Of a DNA stretch of 9,690 bases, positions 1 to 9,000 are shown piece by piece. Made by a program: the position numbers and the translations under genes. The notes under the pieces are model-generated. The model had not been told where the DNA came from, made no database searches, and saw only the letters and a list, made by a program, of their open reading frames with translations. Position 1 is the stretch's first letter. Every line of letters begins with the position of its first letter. The stretch spans positions 1 to 9,690 of the forward strand of contig JAGGTG010000083.1 in assembly GCA_021163905.1 (NCBI GenBank), in the 5' to 3' direction. Source of the DNA: Candidatus Aerophobota bacterium. GTDB taxonomy: Bacteria > Aerophobota > Aerophobia > Aerophobales > B3-G15.

Positions 1-57
1 TAGAGCAAGGGACTGAAAATCCCTGTGTCGGTGGTTCGATTCCGCCTCCCGGCACCA
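1..57 (+). tRNA. tRNA-Phe (GAA), 3' portion, 5' end cut by the window
   Basis: The anticodon arm is a 5-bp stem (AGGGA/TCCCT) around the loop CTGAAAA, which places GAA at positions 34-36 and so reads Phe codons. The T arm is GGTGG / TTCGATT / CCGCC with one G-U-type pair, followed by the 3' acceptor strand TCCCGGC, discriminator A and an encoded CCA at 55-57. The 5' acceptor strand and most of the D arm lie before the window; only the end of the D arm (TAGAGCA) is seen. No convincing hairpin plus T-run terminator follows directly. tRNA 3' ends are common integration sites, but no second copy of this 3' end is visible in the window. Confidence 0.95.
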
Positions 58-499
58 TCCTCAAGGTTGGGTTAAAGCTAGTTTCAAGAGAAATCGAACT
101 GAAAGAGAATTAGCCACAGATAGGCATGGTTGATGGTTTTGTAAACGCATAATATTTCGTGTTTTCTTAACATAAATTTTCATAATTTGCTCACTTAAGA
201 AGTAAAAAAATACAACCTTTGGTATTAAGTCTATTGTATGATGAAAATAAAACTTATGGGGGATTTACATTATGTTAAGTTAGTTTATCTTTATAGTGTT
301 AGTTTAGGCTAATAACAGAGGTGTTAGGTGGTAGCTTATCTTACATTGGAAAGATACATTAGGCGGTTAAAAAAGTGTTTTGGCAATAAAAAAACTATTA
401 GTGTTTTGTGTTTTAATTTCTCAAAGGAATTTCTGCAGAAACTGTCTTTTTGTATGTCTCCGAGAATCAAAGTTCTAATGATATTAGTTCTGTTCAGAC
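58..499. other. AT-rich intergenic region, presumed operon leader
   Basis: This 442-bp gap between the tRNA and the first biosynthetic gene holds no protein I recognise. No good sigma-A promoter can be fixed: the best -35-like hexamer (TTTACA, 264-269) and -10-like hexamer (TATAGT, 292-297) are 22 bp apart, which is too far. Small symmetric elements are present: a 12-bp perfect palindrome TTTCTGCAGAAA (430-441), a 5-3-5 inverted repeat CTAAT-GAT-ATTAG (475-487), and a direct repeat GTTAGTTTA at 279-287 and 298-306 with a 19-bp period. Any could be an operator or chance in AT-rich DNA. A GTG-started frame (328-519, 63 codons) runs through it but looks non-coding. Confidence 0.6.
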
Positions 500-1282
500 A
501 TGAGGAGAAAACATGCTAAAGAGAGGAAAAAAAATTCTTGGTTTTATCCTCATGAGCCGGACATGAGCGCGGCTCATCGCTTATTCTGTTTCCCATATGC
601 AGGTGGCGGAGCTTCCATATTTTGCTCATGGCAATCGGAATTTCCGCAAGGGATTCAGGTTTGCCCGATCCAGTTGCCGGGGCGTGAAAACCGGTTCGAT
701 GAGGCGCCCTTTACCAATCTATTTGAGCTTGTGGAAGTTTTGGTAGAGGTTCTCAGCCCCTATCTTGACTTGCCGTTTTCTTTATTTGGTCACAGCATGG
801 GAGCAAAGATTGCTTTTGAGCTATCACGTAAACTGAAGCGTGAGAAAGGGATTGAGCCAATCTATTTGTTTGTTTCAGGTTGTCAGGCACCCCATATCCC
901 GGAGGCGAATCCTATTCACCATCTCCCGAAGAAAGCTTTTGTTCGCGAGTTACGCCGGTATTCCGGTACGCCGGAGGCTGTGCTTCAAGATGCAGAATTT
1001 ATGGAGATTCTTCTGCCGCTGCTGCGCGCAGATTTTACTCTTGTAGAGACCTATAAGTATATAGAGCAGGGTGACAAACTCACATGTCCAATCTGGGTTT
1101 TGGGGGGCGAGGGTGATAAAGAGGTATCTGTTAAGGAACTGGAAGAATGGGGAGCATATACTTCTTCTTATATTGTCTTGCGTCTGTTCCCGGGAGATCA
1201 TTTTTTTATAAGGAGTACACAAACCCTTGTCATTAAAACGATTTCCTCTGTGATTTTGGGAGGTGTTTCCCATGTGTTCTGA
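500..1282 (+). CDS. Type II thioesterase (external editing thioesterase of NRPS/PKS), N-terminus uncertain
   Basis: Alpha/beta-hydrolase of the GrsT/SrfAD class, a free-standing enzyme that hydrolyses mis-primed or stalled acyl groups from carrier-protein phosphopantetheine arms. Numbered from ATG 500 (260 aa), the conserved N-terminal motif LFCFPYAGGGAS starts near residue 28, the nucleophile elbow is GHSMGA with Ser99, the probable acid is Asp206 (GEGDKEV), and the catalytic His is His234 (PGDHFF). Length fits the family (about 240-260 aa). The residues before the motif (SWFYPHEP) look like the usual N-terminal segment of these enzymes, so the frame is coding upstream of the internal ATG at 563. 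However, the good RBS serves ATG 513 in another frame. A -1 slip in the A8 run (527-534), or one missing A in the read, would fuse MLKRGKK to NSWFYPHEP and give a 256-aa protein. The stop overlaps the PPTase start by 11 nt. Function is confident; the start is not. Confidence 0.93.
   Translation: MRRKHAKERKKNSWFYPHEPDMSAAHRLFCFPYAGGGASIFCSWQSEFPQGIQVCPIQLPGRENRFDEAPFTNLFELVEVLVEVLSPYLDLPFSLFGHSMGAKIAFELSRKLKREKGIEPIYLFVSGCQAPHIPEANPIHHLPKKAFVRELRRYSGTPEAVLQDAEFMEILLPLLRADFTLVETYKYIEQGDKLTCPIWVLGGEGDKEVSVKELEEWGAYTSSYIVLRLFPGDHFFIRSTQTLVIKTISSVILGGVSHVF
502..508 (+). promoter_or_regulatory. Shine-Dalgarno site serving ATG 513, not ATG 500
   Basis: GAGGAGA lies 4-5 nt before the ATG at 513, a good Bacillota-type ribosome binding site. 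The ATG at 500 overlaps this element and has only TTCTGTTCAGAC before it, with no purine-rich box. The ATG at 563, in the thioesterase frame, also lacks a clear site (CATGAGCCGGAC precedes it). The only well-placed initiation signal therefore points to a frame that stops after 17 codons (TGA 564-566). This is why the thioesterase start is flagged. Confidence 0.6.
513..566 (+). other. 17-codon frame with the good RBS, containing an A8 slippery run; likely true 5' end of the thioesterase or a coupling leader
   Basis: From ATG 513 the frame reads MLKRGKKILGFILMSRT and stops at TGA 564-566. It contains GGA AAA AAA ATT; the A_AAA_AAA heptamer (527-533) lies in the phase of canonical -1 slippery sites. 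A -1 shift there joins the conserved thioesterase frame. The TGA also overlaps an in-frame thioesterase ATG as ATGA (563-566), the usual layout for translational coupling. Three readings are possible: transcriptional or translational slippage, a homopolymer sequencing error, or a leader peptide coupled to a shorter thioesterase. I favour one of the first two because thioesterase-like residues are encoded upstream of 563. Confidence 0.45.
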
Positions 1283-2021
1283 AACAGAAGAGAGTAAAAA
1301 TATTTTGGAGGGAGAGCCGCGTATTATATTCCTTGATGCAGACAATAGAAGACTCGAAGAGCATCCTCCCCTGTGCGAAAATGAGGTTCATCTATGGAGG
1401 GCGTGGTTAAACCAGGAAGATTACCATAGAGAAATGGAAATGCTCTCAGAAAAGGAGCGGATCCAGGCGGAGCGCTTTTACTTTGAGAAGGACCGGAGGA
1501 GTTTTATTATGACTCATGCCATGCTCAGGAAAATTGTAGGAAGTTACTTGAAGATCGATCCCCATGATGTGAAGTTTATTTGTGGCACTTATGGGAAACC
1601 TTCAATAGATGGGAACCACAATGAAATATGTTTTAACATGTCTGACAGTTTTGAGCTTGCAATCTTTGCCTTTGCGCAAGCCCGTCAGGTAGGAGTGGAT
1701 ATTGAATATATACGGCCCATGCATGATGCCCAGGACATTGTCTTAAATTTCTTTTCTCCGGGAGAGAAAATGGCGATTGATGAGGTTGAGGAAAAACAGA
1801 GGCTCGAAGCCTTTTTTAAATACTGGACAAGAAAGGAGGCCTATCTTAAGGCTATAGGTAAAGGACTGATGCAACCCATGGACAGTTTTGAGGCCTCTTT
1901 GAACAGGGATTTTATTTGGGTGAGGGACAATCCGCAGGAGGTTTATAAATGGTCGGTGCGGAGCTTTAATCCTGCGCCAGGATATGTTGGTGCCTTAGTG
2001 TTTGAAAAGAAGAGCAGTTAG
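1272..2021 (+). CDS. Sfp-type 4'-phosphopantetheinyl transferase
   Basis: Transfers the phosphopantetheine arm from CoA to the conserved Ser of carrier proteins, here presumably Ser642 and Ser1925 of the megasynthase. ATG 1272 is chosen because GGGAGGTG (1258-1265) sits 6 nt upstream; the GTG at 1263 lies within that box. The 249-aa product shows the family landmarks: YGKPSI near residue 110, the GVDIE Mg-binding motif with Asp143 and Glu145, and WTRKEAYLKAIGKGL with Glu189. It is slightly longer than Sfp, with about 25 extra N-terminal residues. One oddity is that the usual N-x-S-H-S motif, whose His contacts CoA in Sfp, reads NMSDS, with Asp125 at the His position. The gene overlaps the thioesterase by 11 nt, so the two are probably translationally coupled. 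Role in the operon is inferred from position. Confidence 0.95.
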   Translation: MCSETEESKNILEGEPRIIFLDADNRRLEEHPPLCENEVHLWRAWLNQEDYHREMEMLSEKERIQAERFYFEKDRRSFIMTHAMLRKIVGSYLKIDPHDVKFICGTYGKPSIDGNHNEICFNMSDSFELAIFAFAQARQVGVDIEYIRPMHDAQDIVLNFFSPGEKMAIDEVEEKQRLEAFFKYWTRKEAYLKAIGKGLMQPMDSFEASLNRDFIWVRDNPQEVYKWSVRSFNPAPGYVGALVFEKKSS

Positions 2022-2049
2022 TTTCTGTTGGAGAGGGGGAAGAAATTTT

Positions 2050-3015
2050 ATGCAACAAAGAAATCTATTGAGTAACATTGGATCTACACCGATTGTCGAT
2101 GTTAGCTTTATGGAAAACAAAGGGGCTTCTATTTTTGGAAAGGCAGAGTTTTTAAATCCTGGTGGTTCCGTCAAGGACAGGGTCGCAAAGTTTATAATCG
2201 AAAAGGCAGAAAAGCAGGGCGTTCTCAAAAAGGGCATGTCTATTGTAGAAGCAACAAGCGGTAATACGGGGATTGCTGTGGCAATGGTGGGAGCGATAAA
2301 AGGATACAATGTAAAGATTATTATGCCAGAGAATATGAGTGAGGAAAGGAAAAAGATAATTCGTGCTCTTGGTGCGGAATTAATCCTGACATCAGCAAAA
2401 AGGGGTATAAGAGGCTCTATTGATAAACTCGACGAAATGCGCATGAGGGATGGTAATATCTTTACTCTGGATCAGTTTAGGAATCCAGATAACACGATGG
2501 CACATTACATGACCACCGGCCCAGAAATATGGGAAGCCTTAGAGGGACATGTAGATGTATTTCTCGCGGGAGTAGGAAGTGGTGGCACTCTTATGGGTGT
2601 CGGCAAGTATTTAAAGGAGAGAAATCCTGCTGTGTCGATCATTGCTGTGGAACCCCATAACGCGTCTGCTCTTTTGGGCCACGAGCCTGGTCTCCATAAA
2701 ATTGAAGGTATCGGGGACGGAATTGTTCCCGATATCGTGGAACCTGATTTGATTGATGAGGTTGTGGAGGTAAGGGACGAAGATGCCATCTGCACGGCGA
2801 GGCGGCTTGCAAAAGAGAAGGGGATATTTGTAGGTATTTCCTCAGGCGCAAATGTGTGGGCGGCTACGGAGATTGCTAATCACCTTGAAGCGAATAAAGT
2901 GATTGTTACCGTTTTACCGGACCGTGCTGAGAGATATTTTAGCACTGAACTTTTTATGGACAGACCTCTTTTAAAGACACAAGTTTTCAAAAAAGGGAGA
3001 ATATATTATGAATGA
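2050..3015 (+). CDS. Cysteine synthase / O-acetylserine sulfhydrylase homologue (PLP-dependent fold type II)
   Basis: CysK-like enzyme of 321 aa. In this family it converts O-acetylserine and sulfide to cysteine, or uses another nucleophile for beta-substitution. Visible motifs are NPGGSVKDR with the PLP Schiff-base Lys42, the substrate loop TSGNTG (69-74), the phosphate-binding loop GVGSGGT (174-180), EGIGDGIVPD near residue 218, GISSGA near 260, and a PDRAERYFSTELF segment near the C-terminus. All key residues appear intact. ATG 2050 follows a purine-rich GGAGAGGGGG box (2030-2039); a TTG-started extension back to 2002 would overlap the PPTase and gives an unlikely N-terminus. It lies 28 nt after the PPTase stop and overlaps the megasynthase ATG by 8 nt. 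The downstream Cy domain suggests it supplies cysteine for thiazoline formation. An SbnA-like role making another beta-substituted alanine cannot be excluded, although no SbnB-type partner is visible. Confidence 0.92.
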   Translation: MQQRNLLSNIGSTPIVDVSFMENKGASIFGKAEFLNPGGSVKDRVAKFIIEKAEKQGVLKKGMSIVEATSGNTGIAVAMVGAIKGYNVKIIMPENMSEERKKIIRALGAELILTSAKRGIRGSIDKLDEMRMRDGNIFTLDQFRNPDNTMAHYMTTGPEIWEALEGHVDVFLAGVGSGGTLMGVGKYLKERNPAVSIIAVEPHNASALLGHEPGLHKIEGIGDGIVPDIVEPDLIDEVVEVRDEDAICTARRLAKEKGIFVGISSGANVWAATEIANHLEANKVIVTVLPDRAERYFSTELFMDRPLLKTQVFKKGRIYYE

Positions 3016-6000
3016 TTCATCCTATGATGCAGACTTTCAATATTCTTCGATTGGAGAACTTATTAAAAAATGGGCGGAAAAGCAGCCTGATCATTTAGCT
3101 TTTACCTTTCTGGAAGAAGGAGAAAGAAAAGCCGGACAGCTTACATATAGGGAGCTTTATCGGAAAGCAAAGGCTATCGCCGCTTATCTTCAACATAATC
3201 GTGTCTCTATGTCAGAACGTGCTTTGCTATTCTATCCCCAGGGCCTGGAATTTATCACTGCCTTTTTCGGGTGTCTATATGCTGGTGTCATTGCGGTTCC
3301 TGTTAACTTCTTTACACCAAGAGGATTTCTTGGTGTTGGAAATATCCAACGGTTTCAGGCCATCGTGAAGGATGCCGGAGCCAGCACCGTGTTGACCACA
3401 TCTGAGGTAACTTTGAATATTGATAATATTTTCAAAGTCTCCCCAGATCTTAAATCTCTTAAATGGATAGCTACCGATGGAATTGACATTGATTATGAGG
3501 AGAAATTTAGTCCTGTTGACATTAACTTGGATGATGTTGCTTTCATCCAGTATACCTCTGGTTCTACAAGTCTCCCAAAAGGGGTAATAATTTCACACCG
3601 GAATGTTTTGCATAATTGTTGTCTTCTTCAGCAGACCACAGGGAATACGCCTGACGGATGTATGGTGAGCTGGGTGCCACATTTTCACGATATGGGGCTA
3701 ATTGCGGGCATTCTTGAGACGGTTTTTGCAGGAATGCATTGCGTCCTTATGTCACCGTTTTCTTTTATTAGAAAACCTTACAGGTGGCTGAAAGCCTTAT
3801 CGGATTACGGTGGAACAATTAGCTGTGCTCCAAATTTTGCCTACGAACTGTGTGTATCAAAGATTGACAAGGATCAATTGTCTACGTTGAATCTTAGTAG
3901 TTGGCAAGTGGCTTTGATTGCCGCTGAACCGATTTTCTACGATACGATGAAAAGGTTTGCAGAAAAATTTTCACCTTGCGGCTTTAAGTGGAATGCATTT
4001 TCCCCTGGATATGGTTTGGCTGAGGCCACGGTAGCTGTTACTACAAGTTTAAGAATGAGGGGCCCAATTGTTCTAAAAGTGGATAAGGATGCTCTTCATT
4101 CGGGTAAGGTAGTAACTGTGGATATGAATGCAAAGGAAGGTCAATATATTGTAGGATGTGGCAAGCCCCTCCCTGGTGTAAAGGTTGTAATTGTAGACCC
4201 AGATAAGCAAAAGCTTTGTGGTCATGATGAAATAGGAGAGATATGGGTGCAATCCGGGATGAGCATGCCTCAGGGATACTGGAATCGTCCTGAAGCCACT
4301 GAAGATACATACGGCGGGTATCTTAATACGGGGGAAGGGCCGTTTCTTAAGACAGGTGACTTAGGATTCATAAAAGATGGAGAATTGTTTGTCACTGGTC
4401 GCATTAAGGACCTCATCATCATTAGGGGAGTGAACTACTATCCTCAGGATATCGAGTTTACTGTAAAAAAGAGCCATCCAGCTTTAGGTTTAGGGGACTG
4501 TGTTGCTTTTTCGGTTCAAGTGGAAAGAGAGGAACGACTTGTAATTGTGAAGGAGTTAAGGGGAATTCACCATGGTATGGATACTGGGGAAATCATTTCA
4601 AGCATTCATCAGAAAGTCTTTGAAGAACATGGTATTAGTCCCTATTCTGTCGTACTGGTTAAACCAGGGACAATTTTAAGGACTTCCAGCGGAAAAATAC
4701 AACGTCAAGCTTGCAAGACTGCCTATTTGAAAGGAAATCTAAAAGTAATTGACGAATGGCGTATGCCTGTGACGGAAATAGGTAAAAGGGGAGACGAAGA
4801 ACAAGAAAAAGAAGGAAAATTTACTGAATCAGATATTCAGAGGTGGTTGATTGAAAGATTATCTCGGCGGTTTGGATTGAGTCCTGAAGCTATAGATATT
4901 TATCAGCCTATGTCGCTTTACGGTCTTGATTCGGTAACGGCTGTTGAGCTATCAGGAGATTTGGCATCGTGGCTCAATCGTTCGCTTCCTCCTGATATTG
5001 TCTATGACTATCCCACAATTTCTTCTCTTTCAGCATTCTTGGCAGGGAAGTCTTCAGCGGTTTCCAGGGTCAACATTGAGGTTAAGGATAAGCTGTCTCA
5101 AGTTGGTACGGCAAATAATGAACCTATTGCTGTAATCGGTATGGCTTGTCGTTTCCCTGGCGCAAAGGATTGCCAGAGCTTTTGGGATATACTCAAAGAT
5201 GGTCGTGATGCTATCAGTGAGGTTCCGGCTGAAAGATGGGATGCTAAAGCATACAATGATTCGAGGCTTCACTGGGGTGGATTCTTGGATAATGTTGATC
5301 AATTTGATGCCCATTTCTTTGGTATTTCTCCTCGAGAAGCCGCTAACATTGATCCTCAGCAGCGGTTGTTTATGGAAGTATGCTGGGAAGCATTGGAACA
5401 TGCAGGTTATATGTCTCAAGACCTAAATGGAAGTGATACTGGGGTCTTTGTAGGGGTTTCTTTCTCTGACTACGCTCGACTCCAATATGGTACAGAGATG
5501 AATCCTTATATGGCGACGGGCCACTCCTTGAGTATTGTAGCCAACCGAGTATCCTATTTCCTTGGGTTACAGGGGCCAAGTATAGCAGTAGATACCGCAT
5601 GCTCCTCTTCTTTAGTGGCTGTTCATTTAGCTATACGGAGTCTTAGAAATCGGGAGTGCAGCCTTGCCTTGGCTGGAGGTGTAAATCTAATTTTAGTTCC
5701 AGATGGAACGATTATCCTTTCCCAAGGAGGCTTTCTTTCTCCTGTTGGTCGTTGCAAGGCATTTGATGTCAGCGCTGACGGCTATGTTCGTTCAGAGGGA
5801 TGTGGTGTGGTGGTTTTAAAACGTCTTTCTGATGCCTTAAAGGATCGCGATAACATTCTTGCTGTTCTAAGAGGAAGTGGAGTAAATCAGGACGGTAAAA
5901 GCAGTGGCTTGACCGCACCTAATGGCCTGGCACAACAGGCTGTTATTCGCAGTGCCTTAGCCGATGCTGGTGTTTCTCCTCGCGATATTAACTATATAGA

Positions 6001-9000
6001 GTCCCATGGAACGGGGACTTCCTTAGGTGATTCTATTGAGATACGGTCTATAGAAGCAGTATTTGGAGATAGGCAATCCCGGGATACCCCTCTGTGGGTC
6101 GGATCGGTTAAGACTAATATTGGACATGCTGAAGCGGCAGCAGGTATAGCGGGTTTGATTAAAGTTATTCTTTCCTTGCAATGTAAAGAAATACCTCCTC
6201 ATCTTCATCTAAATAAGTTGAATCCTCAGGTTCGAATCTCCTTAGGCAGAATAAAAGGAAACATTCCTCGATCAAGGATTTCTTGGGATTCAGGCAATGG
6301 TCCAAGAATTGCTGGGGTTAGCTCTTTTGGATTTGGTGGAACCAATTCTCATGTTATTGTATCTGAGGCTCCACAGCTTAGGGATTTGAAAGTTGAAAAT
6401 GATCGTCCCTTGCATCTGTTTACTCTGTCTGCTCGAACAGAAAGCGCCTTAAATAGCTTGGCGAATCGATACAGGGAGTTCCTTGAAAATACAGAGGCTG
6501 ATATTGGAGATATCTGCTTTACCACAAATATTGGTAGGGTCCATTTCCAGCATCGTTTGGCTGCCATCGTGAGTTCAAAAAAAGAATTGGCTTCTTGCTT
6601 GAAGGATTTTACGGATGGAGCTGTAAATCCTCGACTGCTCAGTGGTCATACCAGTAGCGGGAAAACACTCAGAGTAGCTTTCCTTTTCACTGGTCAAGGG
6701 TCTCAATACATTGGTATGGGGCGAAGGCTTTACGAAACTCATCCGAGCTTTAGAAAAACCATAGACCAATGTAATCAAATTTTAAAAGAATACTTGGATG
6801 TATCCTTACCAGACCTTCTTTTCCGGGATAACGTGTTGCTAAATCAAACTATGTTTACACAGCCAGCGTTGTTCGCAATAGAGTATGCCTTAGCTCGCAT
6901 GTGGATGTCTTGGGGAATTAATCCTTCAGTATGCATAGGACATAGTATAGGAGAGTATGTGGCTGCCTGCATAGCCGGTGTGTTCAGCCTGGAGGACGCT
7001 CTCAAGTTAGTTTCAGCCAGGGGGCGTCTAATACAGGCTCTTCCTCAGGATGGAAAGATGGCTGCAATTTTTGCATCGGAGGAAAAGGTTAAAAAAGCTA
7101 TAGTTCCATACAAATCGTTGGTATCTGTTGCAGCTATAAATGCCCCTGAGAATGTGGTGATTTCGGGAGAGAAGAGAGCGGTGGAGAATATTGTTAAATC
7201 TCTTACCGATCAGGGAATTGAAAGCCGCTATCTAAATACATCTCATGCGTTTCATTCTCCCCTCATGGATCCCATTCTGAAACACTTTGAGGAAATCGCT
7301 GAAACCGTAAGTTATCATCGGCCAAAAATACCAATTGTTTCTAATGTCAGTGGGGAATTTGTAAGCGATGAAGTGTGTAATGCGTATTACTGGCGTGAGC
7401 ACATTCGAAAGCCTGTGAAATTTGCAGCTGGCATTGAGACCCTACATAACAAGGGGTATGAAATCCTTTTGGAGGTTGGACCTCATCCGGTGTTATTAGG
7501 TATGATTAAGAGTTTTCTGACTGGATCAAACAGTGTTTTATTACCGACTTTGAGAAAGAAGCAAGATGATTGGAATCAGATATTGGAAAGTCTAAGAGCT
7601 TTGTATATCCAGGGTGTCCCTGTGGATTGGAAGGCATTTGATCAGGACTATCGGCACAAGCGTGTGCCGTTGCCTACTTATCCATTTGAATATAAAAGAT
7701 ACTGGATAGAAGCTTCGGACTCTTTGGGAAAGAAAAAACTGTTCTTATCTAAGAATAGGCGCCATCACGAGTCGCTTCTTGGTGTCCGTATTAATACTCC
7801 ATTGGATGAAGTTATCTATCAAAATACTGTAGGATACGATCATAAGCTTCTACAAGAATGCCGAATCTATGATTTACCCATAGTATCAGCTTCCATATAT
7901 ATTGAAATGGCTTTGGAGACAATCGCACATAGTCTGGATGAGGCAACAGTTAGTGTAGAGGATATGGTTGTTCAAAAGATTATGCATATACCAGAGGGTG
8001 AGTTCCGAAGTGTTCAGTTAATTCTGCGTAATGGTGGAACAGAATTTCAGATATTCAGCTTTGACTCAAATCGTGATACCTGGGTCCTTCATGCATCAGG
8101 AAAAATTAGGAAAGCACAGGGTATAATATCTCAGGGGAATAATCTTAGAGAGATCCGTTCCCGTTGTATTAAGAAGATTGATCCAAGGTATCTCTATGAA
8201 AAGATGTCTGATAGCGGGTTTAAGCTTGGTTCTCAGTTCATGTGGATGGAGGAAATCTATTGTAATACCAAAGAAGCCTTAGTGCTGATGAGAGAACCAG
8301 GTCGTGAGGATGATTTTGAAAAATACCGAATTCATCCTGGTTTAATTGATTCTTGTGCTCAGTTGTTAATTATAAAGGCACCTTTTAAAAAGGATGCTGC
8401 ATATATGTTTTCTGGGCTTGATAGTTTTCAGATTTTTGGCTCGCTTAAGAATAAGAAGCGTTTGTGGTGTTATGTGACCTTTGGAGAAATGACTAAGGAA
8501 GTCTTGTGTGGCGATTACGCGCTGCTTACAGAGGATGGAGAAATTGTAGCTTATGCAAAGAATGTGTATGTAAAACGTATACCTGACTATCTTAGAAAGT
8601 TTTCGCAGAAAACAGTACTTCGTGGGGCGGATATATATACCCGTCTTAAAAATACGCCAAAGAAAGAAAGAAAAGAAGCGCTTGTTGATTACCTGAAGTG
8701 TCAGGTAAGCCAGATTTTATGGCTTGAGAATGCAAATCAATTAGACATCCAAGCCTCTTTGATGAGCTTGGGTTTAGATTCCTTGAAATTGCTGGAGTTG
8801 AGAAACAGAATCAAGAAGGATTTAAAGGTTGATTTACCATTTACAAAGATTATCAAAAACCCAACTATATTGGCATTTACTGAGGAGATTAACACTCATT
8901 TTGGTCTAACGGATACGGACCACCACAAACTACCCACAGTTACTCCGGCTCCAGAGAAGAAATATCTCCCATTTCCACTTACAGATGTTCAACATGCTTA

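Noticed and set aside
264..297. Promoter from TTTACA (264-269) and TATAGT (292-297)
   Set aside because: The spacer is 22 bp, well outside the usual 16-18, with no extended -10 element. Not enough to call.
279..306. Direct repeat GTTAGTTTA x2 with a 19-bp period
   Set aside because: Only 9 bp of low-complexity AT-rich sequence with no further copies noticed, so it could easily be chance.
475..487. Fur box (iron control) at CTAATGATATTAG
   Set aside because: Aligned to the 7-1-7 consensus it shares too few bases; symmetry alone is not enough.
328..519. GTG-started 63-codon frame in the leader region
   Set aside because: The residue composition resembles chance translation of AT-rich DNA. 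It starts only 4 nt after its best purine box, and it runs past the thioesterase start signals in another frame. No family is recognisable.
950..1345. Minus-strand open frame opposite the thioesterase and PPTase start
   Set aside because: Shadow of well-identified + strand genes, with no recognisable domain. The same holds for the other minus-strand frames at 1995-2444, 2505-2851, 4041-4310, 5054-5600, 6023-6208, 6349-6778 and 9212-9430.
2002..2049. TTG-started extension of the cysteine synthase
   Set aside because: It overlaps the PPTase end and adds residues not seen in the family, and ATG 2050 has a purine-rich RBS.
7841..7861. His1612 as the DH catalytic His
   Set aside because: It lies six residues before the position that aligns without gaps to the catalytic His, and its spacing to any downstream Gly/Pro does not fit HxxxGxxxxP. 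The ungapped match LLQECRIYD to the usual LxDHxVxG pattern is much better.
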